A DNA stretch of 64,000 bases from Adiantum capillus-veneris (lineage: Eukaryota > Streptophyta > Polypodiopsida > Polypodiales > Pteridaceae). The notes beneath the pieces are model-generated. The model did not search any database, was not told the origin of the DNA, and worked only from the letters and a program-made list of their open reading frames with translations. The stretch lies in the NCBI GenBank assembly GCA_014529385.2, contig CM043962.1, positions 46,293,098 through 46,357,097 on the forward strand, written 5' to 3'. The position numbers were made by a program, and so were the translations under genes. Below, in pieces: positions 54,851 to 64,000 of the stretch; position 1 is the first letter of the stretch; each line of letters opens with the position of its first letter.

Positions 54851-56256
54851 TTCCCCTAAAGGACTTTAACTTTTCCGTCTCGGCAATTTGTTTTCCCAAG
54901 TTTTTGTGGTCAGAATCGATCCAAACTGATTGATACTTGGTCAATTGTTTAATCTTGTCAGTTGGACAACTTCTGTTTCATCAAATGAGAATTTTGTTGC
55001 AGTTAGGATGAAAAAGACATTATACGCGTATGATGTCTTTTTTCACAGATTTGGACTATTTTGGTTATGCTCACTCTCAGTAGCCCCCTTATGCTCTGTC
55101 CACTCACAAAATTCAGTTTGAACTCTGTTTGAGCAAGTTATGGCTAATTTAGGCTTTTCTTGGCAATTTTCCGCTTTTGACTTGTTTTGGGTCAATTGTG
55201 ATCCAAATGGGATGAAACTTGAAATATAACCTCTAGACAGCTATTACAATGGATCTGTGTTGGCAAAGTATCAAAATATGTCCAAAATTAGGTCAAAGAC
55301 ATTATACGCGTATGATGTCTTTTTCATCAATTTGGGTCAAGACTTGATATTTATGCTTTCTACAGTGTTTGTAACAATCTTGTCAGGTTAGATATCAAAA
55401 ATAAGCAGTGGATGTGCTAAAAGACATTATACGCGTATGATGTCTTTTGTCCCAGATTTTGACTATTCTTGGTTTTAAGCCTTCTCCAATGTTTATAATT
55501 GAGTTTTAAGTGTTTTTGTCAGGTTTGAATGTAAAAACAAGATCTGAATTAATCCAAAATTTCCTGTTCTTTGCGTTTCTTGGGCTCCGACTTGTCTTTT
55601 TGGGTTTCTTTGAGTGTTAATGCTCTTGTTTTAAGTTGAAATTAGGGTATAACCCCCCTTTTGAACACTCTGGTAAAGTCAAAATTTCTGTTTTGGTCTC
55701 TGTTTGGTCATTTAGACATCATACGCGTATGATGTCTAAAGTCGCAAATTTCCAGTTTTTTGGCACAGAATCCTTCCTAAAGCTTTCTCAAGTGCTCAGA
55801 AACTCCCAGATACATAGAAAATTTCCATGACTTTTGTTTATTGCAAGTTTCACTACTAACTCGACGGTTTAGTGATCTATCATGCAATCAACCATATCAA
55901 GCAAATACTCCAATGATTACTAGCTCCAGATCAGGATCAAATGAAGTCCTACCTGAGCTATTCCTAATCATAAAATGGGTTTGGTAATTGTGATTTTAAA
56001 GAGATCCACTGCCACTCACGGACTAGCAAATTCTTCTTCTATCAACAACTACTCAACACCAACAAAACAACAAACAAATCTAAGCTAAACTAAAAATACT
56101 GTCAACACGGAAGACCCAGGAATACCCCACTTCTTAGTATCTCTCGAGATCTTCGGAGTCCACCACTCCTAGATCTTTTCTAACTAAAGTATACAAAGTA
56201 GTTTATGCGACTCACCTCGTAGGATTAGTCTAAGGTCACCTACTTAGGGCTCTCGT
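54851..56256 (-). other. 5' leader of element D
   Basis: Non-coding stretch between PBS and gag. It contains palindrome array 1 (55015-55737) and otherwise AT-rich text with recurring TGGATTTGG/TTTGGTC words. No ORF above about 65 codons looks real. Confidence 0.75.
55015..55737. repeat. Palindrome array 1 of element D (four copies), upstream of gag
   Basis: The 24-bp palindrome (AGACATCATACG plus its reverse complement) occurs at 55015, 55297, 55422 and 55714 (spacings 282, 125, 292). The copy at 55714 is perfect; the other three share one change (ATTATACG). The 282/125/292 spacing closely mirrors 283/135/285 in array 2. The array ends 164 bp before the gag start. Confidence 0.95.
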
Positions 56257-56273
56257 CCCCGGCAGTGGCGCCA
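56257..56273 (-). promoter_or_regulatory. Primer-binding site of element D (tRNA-Asp type)
   Basis: Minus strand TGGCGCCACTGCCGGGG, two bases past the LTR, matches the tRNA-Asp complement (TGGCGCCGTTGCCGGGG) at 15 of 17 positions. Confidence 0.87.
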
Positions 56274-56275
56274 AA

Positions 56276-56903
56276 TGTTAAGGCGGTTACGCCGCTAGCG
56301 GAAGCTAAATAGCGAGAACTCAACCAACAACAGAATTTGTTAGACGAGGACGGAGCTTGACCCGCACGTAGGCGCATGGAAACAACTAGGTGGGTGTCAA
56401 ATCACCTACTCGACCTTCTAATGACAATCACTACTAAGGAAATCAAATCTAAGTTCTAAAATACGCAAGTGACTGAAATCCGTACTACGAACGAATGCTA
56501 TACGAAACAGGATCTAGAATCATTGAATCGATCTCAAACTCAAGGGGAAGTCTATACACTAGGTAAGAACAACACCCTAAAGACTTGAACTGCAAAATCA
56601 ACCTATAACCACTCCGTGCGGTAAACGTGTATAAAGACAGGCCGAAAAATACAGGTGATCGAAACTTGACCCCGATGGTACTAATGTGTAGCTCTACTCG
56701 TTGTGGTTCTATAGATATGCTGCACGCTCCATTCCGACACACGAGTTGGAAGAAAACTCATAGCGAAGCTCGTAGGAACTTACCACACATAGAAGATGAT
56801 AGCGCACACTCTTGGTATCTGTGCGTAGCTCTCGCCGTTGCTAACACAATGGCGGTGTCGCTTCTCCAATGGCGGCTCCGTAGCTCGCGTAGCAAGTAGA
56901 TAA

Positions 56904-56949
<46 letters not shown>

Positions 56950-57235
56950 CACAGTCATGGCGCTCAAAAACTCACTTTGATTAATAATCTGAATCTCCTT
57001 AGGTTACAAAAACTTTGGCTTATATACCTCAGCCTTGGAGGTGAGAACATCTCTAACTAATTACATCAGCAAGTGAAATTACTTCGGGATTACAAGCTGG
57101 AAACTCAATTGAGTCCTGTTACTTAATGAATGGCTCAAATCAAAATTAATGTCGGAAAGACATTTATTACAATCAATGGTTACAAAATGATGAGTGTGAG
57201 CAAAAATGTGGGTGTGATCCTCTGCTGGCTCAACA
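56276..57235 (-). repeat. 5' LTR of element D
   Basis: 960 bp, collinear with 38186-39106. It keeps the TATA-containing segment and has an expanded (CT)n tract at 56908-56946, which on the element's strand is a GA tract downstream of the TATA box. Confidence 0.95.
57019..57026 (-). promoter_or_regulatory. TATA box in the 5' LTR of element D
   Basis: Minus strand TATATAAG within GGTATATAAGCC, about 210 bp into the LTR and upstream of the GA tract. The matching segment is missing from the 3' LTR. Confidence 0.7.
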
Positions 57236-57240
57236 CCTTT
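57236..57240 (+). repeat. Target-site duplication CCTTT, right copy (element D)
   Basis: Matches 38181-38185; element C sequence resumes after it. Confidence 0.94.
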
Positions 57241-58570
57241 TTCCACTGATGTGCCTCTTAGACGTATTCTTTGTGTTTCCTAGTGTGTACAGGAGCGTGT
57301 TGCTGTTGTTAGGATCTGGACCTTCATGGAATCTTTATCTCAACTCACTCTTCAAATCAAGTGCAATTATCAACGCAAACAGGTGTTTCTTGTCCATTAG
57401 CATGGCCCCTTATCTTTTTTGCATCTATGTTTGTCTGCTCTAATTGTGATTGGTAGCATAATATTCAGCACATTTTCTTAGTATCAATCATTTAATTCAA
57501 TGTAATTTTTGTCATAATCCCTTGTCTAGGCTTAAAAATCAAGCAGTCCGACTAAGCTAGTTTGACCAAGGTAGGCGTTAAAGATCTTCTCTTAATACCA
57601 TGGGGAATGACTTCCTAATAATCAATGGTTACTTAGGTTCTTAATCCAATTTAGGCAGCATTGTGTGAAATGTACTAGGGCTTTCTAGTGGGCTTAGTCC
57701 CTATTGACCTTTAGCTTAAGTATTATAAAGGGAGTTTACTAGTGTGATGAGCCTGGGGAGGGTAACAATGTTATATAACCCCCCAAAGTTACAAAATTAA
57801 AATGCTAAAAACGAACAAAAAAGATAATAAAAAAAATCAAAGTGCCACAATGTAAAATTTTAAGCTGAAAGAGAAATCTCAGTTTGATTGGGTACTTCAC
57901 TCACATGTATCGCCTATGGTACTAGAGCCCTAGAGGTTCCCAGTGTGGGCACTTTTCCTTGAAAATCAAAAAACCCAAGACATACAAAATAAGCACACAC
58001 ATCAAAATTGAATCAATGTGAAAAGACTTTGGATAAGCACAAACATCAAAATTGAATCAATGTGAAAAGACTTTGGGGGGTCAAAGAAAAAGTAATCAGT
58101 CAGGCGATGATTTCATGAGAAATTCCTTTTATCGTAGCTTAACTACAAGGTCTTCTAGGTATAGTCTCTAATCAGCCCTCGGACATGAAATACTTGGCTC
58201 TCGCGATTAAACAACTTAATTGACTAGAGAAGATTGAGAAGCTTACCCATGGTATTAATAGTCGATCTTTAGTGCCTTTCGACTTTTGAATTAGCGACCC
58301 CAGACTTGTTTAATTTTTTACCTTTACAGCTGTTTATGCATTTGATTATATTGAAATTTAATGTTTATTGCTGACAAATGGTTTAAAATTCTGTTACCAA
58401 TCAAATTGTCTGCATACAACTGCATATGCTTTTTAATTGCCTATGAGAATGCAATGTTGTTTGATTTTGCAGTGTGACTGAAGGAGGCTAAGGACATTCA
58501 TCTCAAAAACTCTTCCACCTCGACGAACGCACTTCAACTCAACAACTTCCGAGGACAGAATCTACATCAG
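57241..58570 (+). other. Element C 3' region, right of the D insertion
   Basis: Non-coding; no ORF above about 65 codons. A duplicated AAGCACAAACATCAAAATTG-like stretch lies at 57990-58075. It is the continuation of C up to its PPT. Confidence 0.7.
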
Positions 58571-58581
58571 GAAGGGGGACA
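58571..58581 (+). promoter_or_regulatory. Polypurine tract of element C
   Basis: GAAGGGGGACA directly precedes the TGTTAATCC start of the 3' LTR. Confidence 0.85.
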
Positions 58582-59233
<652 letters not shown>

Positions 59234-59238
59234 CATGT
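59234..59238 (+). repeat. Target-site duplication CATGT, right copy (element C)
   Basis: Matches 29949-29953. Confidence 0.93.
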
Positions 59239-60590
59239 TCTTCAAACAAAGACGTGTATGAACTTAACATTTGCAAGTTGTATAATAAAGACACTTGTTA
59301 AGTATATGCTGTACAAATTTGCAAGTATTTCCATCCAATAATGCTAAAATGTACATTAGGATGAGATTACCCACCTATAATAAGCATGGATTTGAAGCAC
59401 CTACGTGCAAGATGTAAGAAAGAAGGCTCTTTTAGAGAAAAAGTGGTGACACTTGACCTCTCTAACTTGCAGCCTTTCACTATTTGTGTACAAAAGAAAC
59501 CTTTTTGCTAAGCACTACAAAACAAGTAGAGGCAACACCTTAGACTTCAAAGTTTGTGATAAGAAGAACACAACCAAAAGTAAGAAGTATATTGTTACCT
59601 TGCACCAGGGGGTGTTTCTTTTAAATATGTGATGGTATTGGAAAGCTTCTTGCAATTGTTGTTAGAGAGTTTCAACCTCCCTCTTCGAAGAGGCAATGCT
59701 GTCTTGTAATGCCACTCTTTTGAGCTGAAGAGCTTGACATTTGTGCATCCAAGCCCATACACAACCAATTGCAATAGTTTAACAAGCCTACTTCTCCCCT
59801 TCCAAGATATTGAAGAGCCATCAACATTTGTCTCACCGATGGTACGACGTTCCTAGGATGACCTCTGCTCACCCTCACGTGTGCAGACTTCAGTGCAAAC
59901 GCCGCCGACAAGTAAATATGTACGCTTTTGTTGTGCGGAGTACATGGTGGTGGAGGCATACGATTTGTGATGTCTGTGAGCACCATGGTAGTTGTTGCAT
60001 GAGGAAGCAAAGGATTGAAAGAGAGAGGGGGAAGGGAGAGGGAGGAACATGGGAGGAGAGAAGGGGGCAGGGGGGGAGAGGAAGAGAGAGGGGAGGAGGG
60101 GAGAAGAGGGAGAGAGAAGGGAGGAGGAGGGAGGGAGAGGAGAGGGAGAGAGGAGAGAGGAGGAGGAGAGAACAAAGGTTTTTTTTTTGGGGGGGGGGAT
60201 TTTTTTTTGAAAAAGTGGACTTTTAGTATTTGTAGGTTAAAAAAAAAGTCAAAAAATGATTTTTTCATATGTATATATGTTGGGGGGAAGTTTTAAGTAA
60301 AAAATAAGTAAAAAAACTTAGTCAAATTTTGGCTCTTAGTGACCCACGTTTTTGCTGATGTGGCCACACTCCTTTACTCTCTTCACTTTCAAAAAGCTAG
60401 AGAGAGAAAGTGATCTCCTAGGTCCACATCCTACATGTGTCTAAAAAAAAGGCTAGAAAAGCCTACTCAAAACTAGCTTCTTGAATGCCCTTGTCTCCTT
60501 AACCCTATACAACATTAGCCTTAATCCCTAAAAATTAGGATTCCTTACAAGGCCCATGCAAGGTCCATATTTCTCCTAAGGAAGTGATTC
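59239..60590. other. Right flank of C; low-complexity DNA
   Basis: No gene recognised. A purine-only stretch (GGGAGAGG-type units) covers about 60016-60175, followed by T9, G9 and T8 runs. Minus-strand ORFs over this stretch are artefacts of composition. The segment 59672-59930 is open on the minus strand (QMLMALQYLGRGEVGLLN) but unidentified. Confidence 0.55.
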
Positions 60591-60594
60591 TAAT

Positions 60595-61245
60595 TACTTT
60601 CAAGTGCTTGTGAAGGACTCTATGTGCTTCTAAGTGCCTTTGAGAGACTGTAAGTGCTTTCAAGTGGCTCATAGTGCTTTAAGTATTTTCATATTTTAGA
60701 ATGCTTCTTAGTGCTTTCCACATCTGTCACGTGCTTCAAAATGATTATAAATGCTTTTGAGTGCTCTCAAGTGCTTCCAAAGGCATGCTTCAGAATACTA
60801 ATGAGTGCTTTCAAGAGGTCACAAGTGATCCCAGGTGCTTCAGAGTGCTTGTCTGTGCTCATGAATGATTCTGAGTCAGTCAAGTGCTTCAAAGTTCTTC
60901 CAAGTGCTTCAGACTAGTTCCACGTGCTTTGTAGTGCAATTCAAGTGTTTTCTAATGCTTCCAAGTGATTCTTATTTCTTTCAAGTGCTTGTGAGTGACA
61001 CTATGTGCTTCTAAGTGCCTTTGAGTGCTTGTAAGTGACTCTATGTTCTTCTAAGTGCCTTTGAGTGCTTCTAATTACTCTCTAGGTGCTTTAGAAAGAC
61101 TCTAAGTGCTTCAGAGTGCTTCCATGAGTGATTTTGAGTAATTTGAAGTTCTTTGAAGTGCTTCCATGTTCCTTCAAGTGCTACCAATTAGTTTTATGTG
61201 CTTGTGATTGACTTTGTGTGCTTCGATGAGCTTCTGAGGGTTTTC
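60595..61245 (+). repeat. Degenerate GTGCTT-rich array, copy 2
   Basis: Irregular AAGTGCTT(C/T) units. 60640-60960 is collinear with 25440-25720, including CAGAATACT-ATGAGTGCTTT and TTCCACGTGCTTTGTAGTGCA-type stretches. This is the second member of a dispersed repeat family. Confidence 0.85.
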
Positions 61246-61589
61246 AATTACTTCCAAAAGCATGTCAGAGGTATTTAGATGTGTCTTACTATGTTTGCAG
61301 AGAGACTTCTACATGCAGTTCCATGAGGCTCATCCTAACATAGGGATCTCCCTCAAATGCTTTAAGGGTCTGAAGCCATACTTCTTACGCAAGCTAAAGG
61401 ACCGCAACACTTGCTGATGTGAATACCATGTTTAGCTTGTCTACCTTAAGGAAACCTTCAATCAGATACGCCATGGAAGATGTGGGCCACATGGAAAGCC
61501 ATGCTTTTGTAGGTGCCTTGTTTGCAGCCACCATGGTGAAACATCGCAGTGCATAACATCAAGTGCCACATTTCCAAGTTTAATAGACC

Positions 61590-62300
61590 TATGGGGACAC
61601 TTCAAATCCACTTGGAAGGCACTAGATAGCTAGCACTTGTTAGCAAATTTCCACCACTTAAGAGTCTTTTGAAAGGCACTGGGCTAGCACTTGTTAGGGA
61701 TTTCCCACCACTTTCCAACACTTTAGATTCACTTGAAAGGCATTGATCTAGTACTTGTTAGGGACTTTCCATCACTTTCCAGCACTTTAGATCCACTTGA
61801 CAGGCACTCAGCTAGCACTTGTAAGGGACTTTCCAGCACTTTGGATCCACTTGACAAGCACTGGGCTAGCACTTGTTAGGGACTTTCTACCACTTTCCAA
61901 CAATTAGGATCCACTTGAAAGGCACTAGGCTATCACTTGTTAGGGACTTTCCAGCACTTTAGATCCACTTGACAAGCATTGGGTTAGCACTTGTTAGGGA
62001 CTTTTCACAACTTTCTAGCTCTTTAGATCTACTTGAAAGAAACAAGGCTAGCACTTGTTAGGGACTTTCCACCACTTTACAACACTTAAGATCCACTTAT
62101 AGGCACTAGAGATGCTTTTGTTAGGGACTTTATACCAATTTCCAACACTTTAGATCACTTTACAAACATTGGGCTAGCACTTGTTGGGTACTTTCAACCA
62201 CTATTCAACACTTAAGATCCACTTTATAGGCACTGAGCTAGCTTTGTTAGGGATTTTCTACCAATTACAGCACTTTAGATCCGCTTGACAAGATTTGGGC
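61590..62300 (+). repeat. 64-bp minisatellite, about 11 units
   Basis: Units carry CTAGCACTTGTTAGGGACTT, CCACCACTTTCCAACACTTT and AGATCCACTTGA(A/C)AGGCA. Start points at about 61684, 61748, 61812, 61865, 61930, 61984, 62048, 62108, 62173 and 62237 show a 64-bp period, with shorter units of about 53 bp that lack the CCACTTTCC segment. Confidence 0.9.
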
Positions 62301-62920
62301 CATCACCACCTCAAACACCCTTTTTATATACATAGGTTAAAATAGCACTTAAGACTTCATAAAAAATTCAAGAACCATAGACCACAACATCCATTTCAAC
62401 AGAGAGAGAAAAATTGGATAGGGTAGAGGTCCAGAAATGCACATTATTACCATTGACCACTTGGCCACATAAAGTTGTCAGAGCACTTGGCCAACACTTT
62501 AGAGCACCTTAAGATAAAAATCAGATAGTCATTGACACAAGTATTCGTGTATATTACATACCAAATACATTTGTGTATATTTGACACGAAAGAATTCGTG
62601 TATATGTATGAACAATTTTTCAACCATTATGACACGGAGACAATAATTAGCTACACAGAGTGTCTATTATGCTCGAGGGGTGCATGTAATCATGTTAATG
62701 TATAACGTGAGTTCTAAAGGAGGGGTTTTAAAATGCAAAAATTTTAAGCAATTTAATAGAGATACGTTAAAATAAGGGGTATTTATATTCAATTTTGAAA
62801 AAAATTCCTAAAATAAGGGGTCATTTTATTCAGCTATGCATAATAAAAGAAGGGTTTTTTAGATACCCCATGAACACACATTATACAGGGGGATACTGAA
62901 CGGTTGAACCCCCCGAGCAA
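62300..62920. other. AT-rich intergenic DNA
   Basis: No gene seen. A repeated word ATTCGTGTATAT occurs at about 62543 and 62589. Confidence 0.5.
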
Positions 62921-62924
62921 TTAT

Positions 62925-63700
62925 GGCCACTTTTGACTGCTTGGAATCTTCGACAAGTCTAGACTATCAATTCCTTCCTTGTGCTGTACATTTTCAGTGA
63001 CAATGTCCCAATTCCATTGTGCAAGCGTCTTGTTCCTTGCATCCAATGGACACTCATTGATAGCTTTCACTCTGTGAGCACTTTCAGCCCACTCGTAAAC
63101 AAACCTCACCACATATTCTTTCAAAAACTTCTCCCATTGCCTCTCGTCCAAATTCTCCAAGCCATGCAGAATGACATAGCATGTAGGATCATTGAAATAC
63201 ATTTTATACAAAGAATCATCTAGCACTAATGTGTTTGACTTATTGAACCGAGGAAAAAGATACCAAAAGGTTTCTAACTTTTTGAAGTACAATGGCCTTG
63301 GAGGGTTATCAAACTTCCAACTACTAACATGGCAAGCATCCTATGAGAGCCAACCACTTAGGCATCTTTTGCCCTGTTTTAGGCACTTGTCAATAGCTTT
63401 TTCTAAGTTCTGATGAGTGCGTGAGGTCCACATAAACACCTATGCTACCTGACTCAATGCAAGTAAGAATACCTCTGCATCATTTCGCACGTAATAGTTG
63501 ATGTTGTCATCTCCAGTTATTTTGCTAAAGTATAGCATTGACACATCCGAGGGAAGCCTGTTTTTTTTGGATTTCGTGCACATACGCAAGTACATTGTTG
63601 AAGTCAACAATGACTGCTAAATCCCGACTTCCAATGAAGCATCCAAAGCGAGTAAGCACTTTGCACTCAATTCGCTCTACCTCATCTCTGGATGGTTGGG
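62925..63700 (-). pseudogene. FCP1-homology (HAD/NIF-type) phosphatase-like pseudogene
   Basis: Reading the minus strand across one frameshift gives DLAVIVDFNNVLAYVHEIQK (motif I, near 63600), VRNDAEVFLLALSQVA, then a TAG (63440-63442), VFMWTSRTHQNLEKAID (motif II, WTSR), another TAG (63341-63343), DNPPRPLYFKKLETFWYLF (motif III lysine) and FNKSNTLVLDDSLYKM (motif IV, DD, near 63217). The order and spacing match plant FCP1-like/NLI-interacting-factor phosphatases of the HAD family. The frameshift lies at the T8 run at 63561-63568. The motif I second aspartate is N, which is common in inactive or divergent members. No intron is evident, so a processed copy or a decayed single exon are both possible. 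Confidence 0.7.
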
Positions 63701-63927
63701 GTTTTGAGCCAACCATGTGATTTTTAACTACATAACACATAAAATGGTCAAAACAACTAAAATTAGGACACTGCACAGTAACTAAGAAAAAGCACTTGTA
63801 TATTATGTCAACGATTAACAATACAATAGCATAGTAAAAAAAGCTACAAATCTGCAAGAAGCTAAAGCTTCTTGCATGCTCGGGTTTTGGATGGGAGTGT
63901 GGTAGTACTTTTTTTGGGGTCGCAAGC

Positions 63928-63931
<4 letters not shown>

Positions 63932-63969
<38 letters not shown>
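63932..63969 (+). repeat. Poly-C run of about 38 bp
   Basis: An uninterrupted C run near the window end. It may be a real homopolymer or an assembly/sequencing artefact. Confidence 0.9.
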
Positions 63970-64000
63970 TTTTGTGCAGCTCCCCGACAACAAATTGGAG

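Larger units (their letters stand above)
38186..57235 (-). mobile_element. Giant (19,050 bp) Ty3/gypsy element 'D', nested in C
   Basis: LTRs of 921 bp (38186-39106) and 960 bp (56276-57235) are flanked by CCTTT. On the minus strand: 5' LTR, tRNA-Asp-type PBS, leader with four palindromes, gag, protease, RT-RNase H, integrase with duplicated zinc finger, second protease-like domain, a spacer of about 2.8 kb with five palindromes, a 1,091-aa coiled-coil ORF, PPT and 3' LTR. LTR divergence is about 20 substitutions by eye (about 2%). Long ORFs survive, but at least three frameshifts make this copy probably non-autonomous. Size and clade recall Ogre/Tat elements, though the extra ORF lies after pol, as in Athila. 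Confidence 0.95.

Noticed and set aside
59672-60296. Proline/leucine-rich or Gly/Arg-rich ORFs at 59672-60296
   Set aside because: Most of their length is the GGGAGA purine tract and homopolymers; the composition alone keeps the frames open.

Overview
The window is nuclear DNA of a land plant. The evidence is a 21-exon condensin SMC2 gene with plant-like protein sequence, Ty3/gypsy elements of plant type (a chromovirus with chromodomain, and Ogre/Tat/Athila-like elements primed by tRNA-Asp), a Ty1/copia remnant, long GA/GT microsatellites and minisatellites. The species cannot be read from the sequence; a large, repeat-rich genome (for example a fern or other non-crop plant) is only a guess. 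Only one intact host gene is visible, plus one decayed phosphatase-like gene.

Layout. 1-8877: decayed chromovirus 'A' on the plus strand, cut by the window start. It has PBS, gag, protease, RT, RNase H, integrase, chromodomain and a 3' LTR, and its RT is split by an inverted solo LTR of the same family (TSD CCGCA). 8878-11400: minus-strand gag plus 5' leader of an older gypsy element 'B', into which A inserted. 11571-18528: SMC2, apparently complete (1,196 aa). 18529-21340: no gene seen. 21345-24245: broken copia pol with a 3' LTR. 24246-29948: low-coding DNA with a degenerate GTGCTT-rich array and a foldback element. 29954-59233: gypsy element 'C' on the plus strand (TSD CATGT, about 10.2 kb once the insert is removed). 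Nested in C at 38186-57235 is element 'D' on the minus strand (TSD CCTTT, 19,050 bp). 59234-64000: purine tract, a second copy of the GTGCTT array, a 64-bp minisatellite, an FCP1-like phosphatase pseudogene and a long poly-C run.

Element D is the most unusual object here. Between LTRs that differ at only about 2% of sites it carries gag, protease, RT-RNase H and integrase, and then four oddities: (1) the integrase zinc-finger module is tandemly duplicated; (2) a second retropepsin-like domain lies downstream of the integrase; (3) a 1,091-aa coiled-coil ORF lies between pol and the 3' LTR; (4) arrays of a 24-bp palindrome at about 285-bp spacing lie upstream of gag and, again, upstream of the coiled-coil ORF. 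The last palindrome before each ORF sits about 165 bp from its start codon. The older element B has an array with the same spacing built on a different palindrome. Element C keeps a decayed version of the downstream protease-like domain. The insertion order (C, then D into C) agrees with LTR divergence (about 6% for C, about 2% for D, counted by eye).
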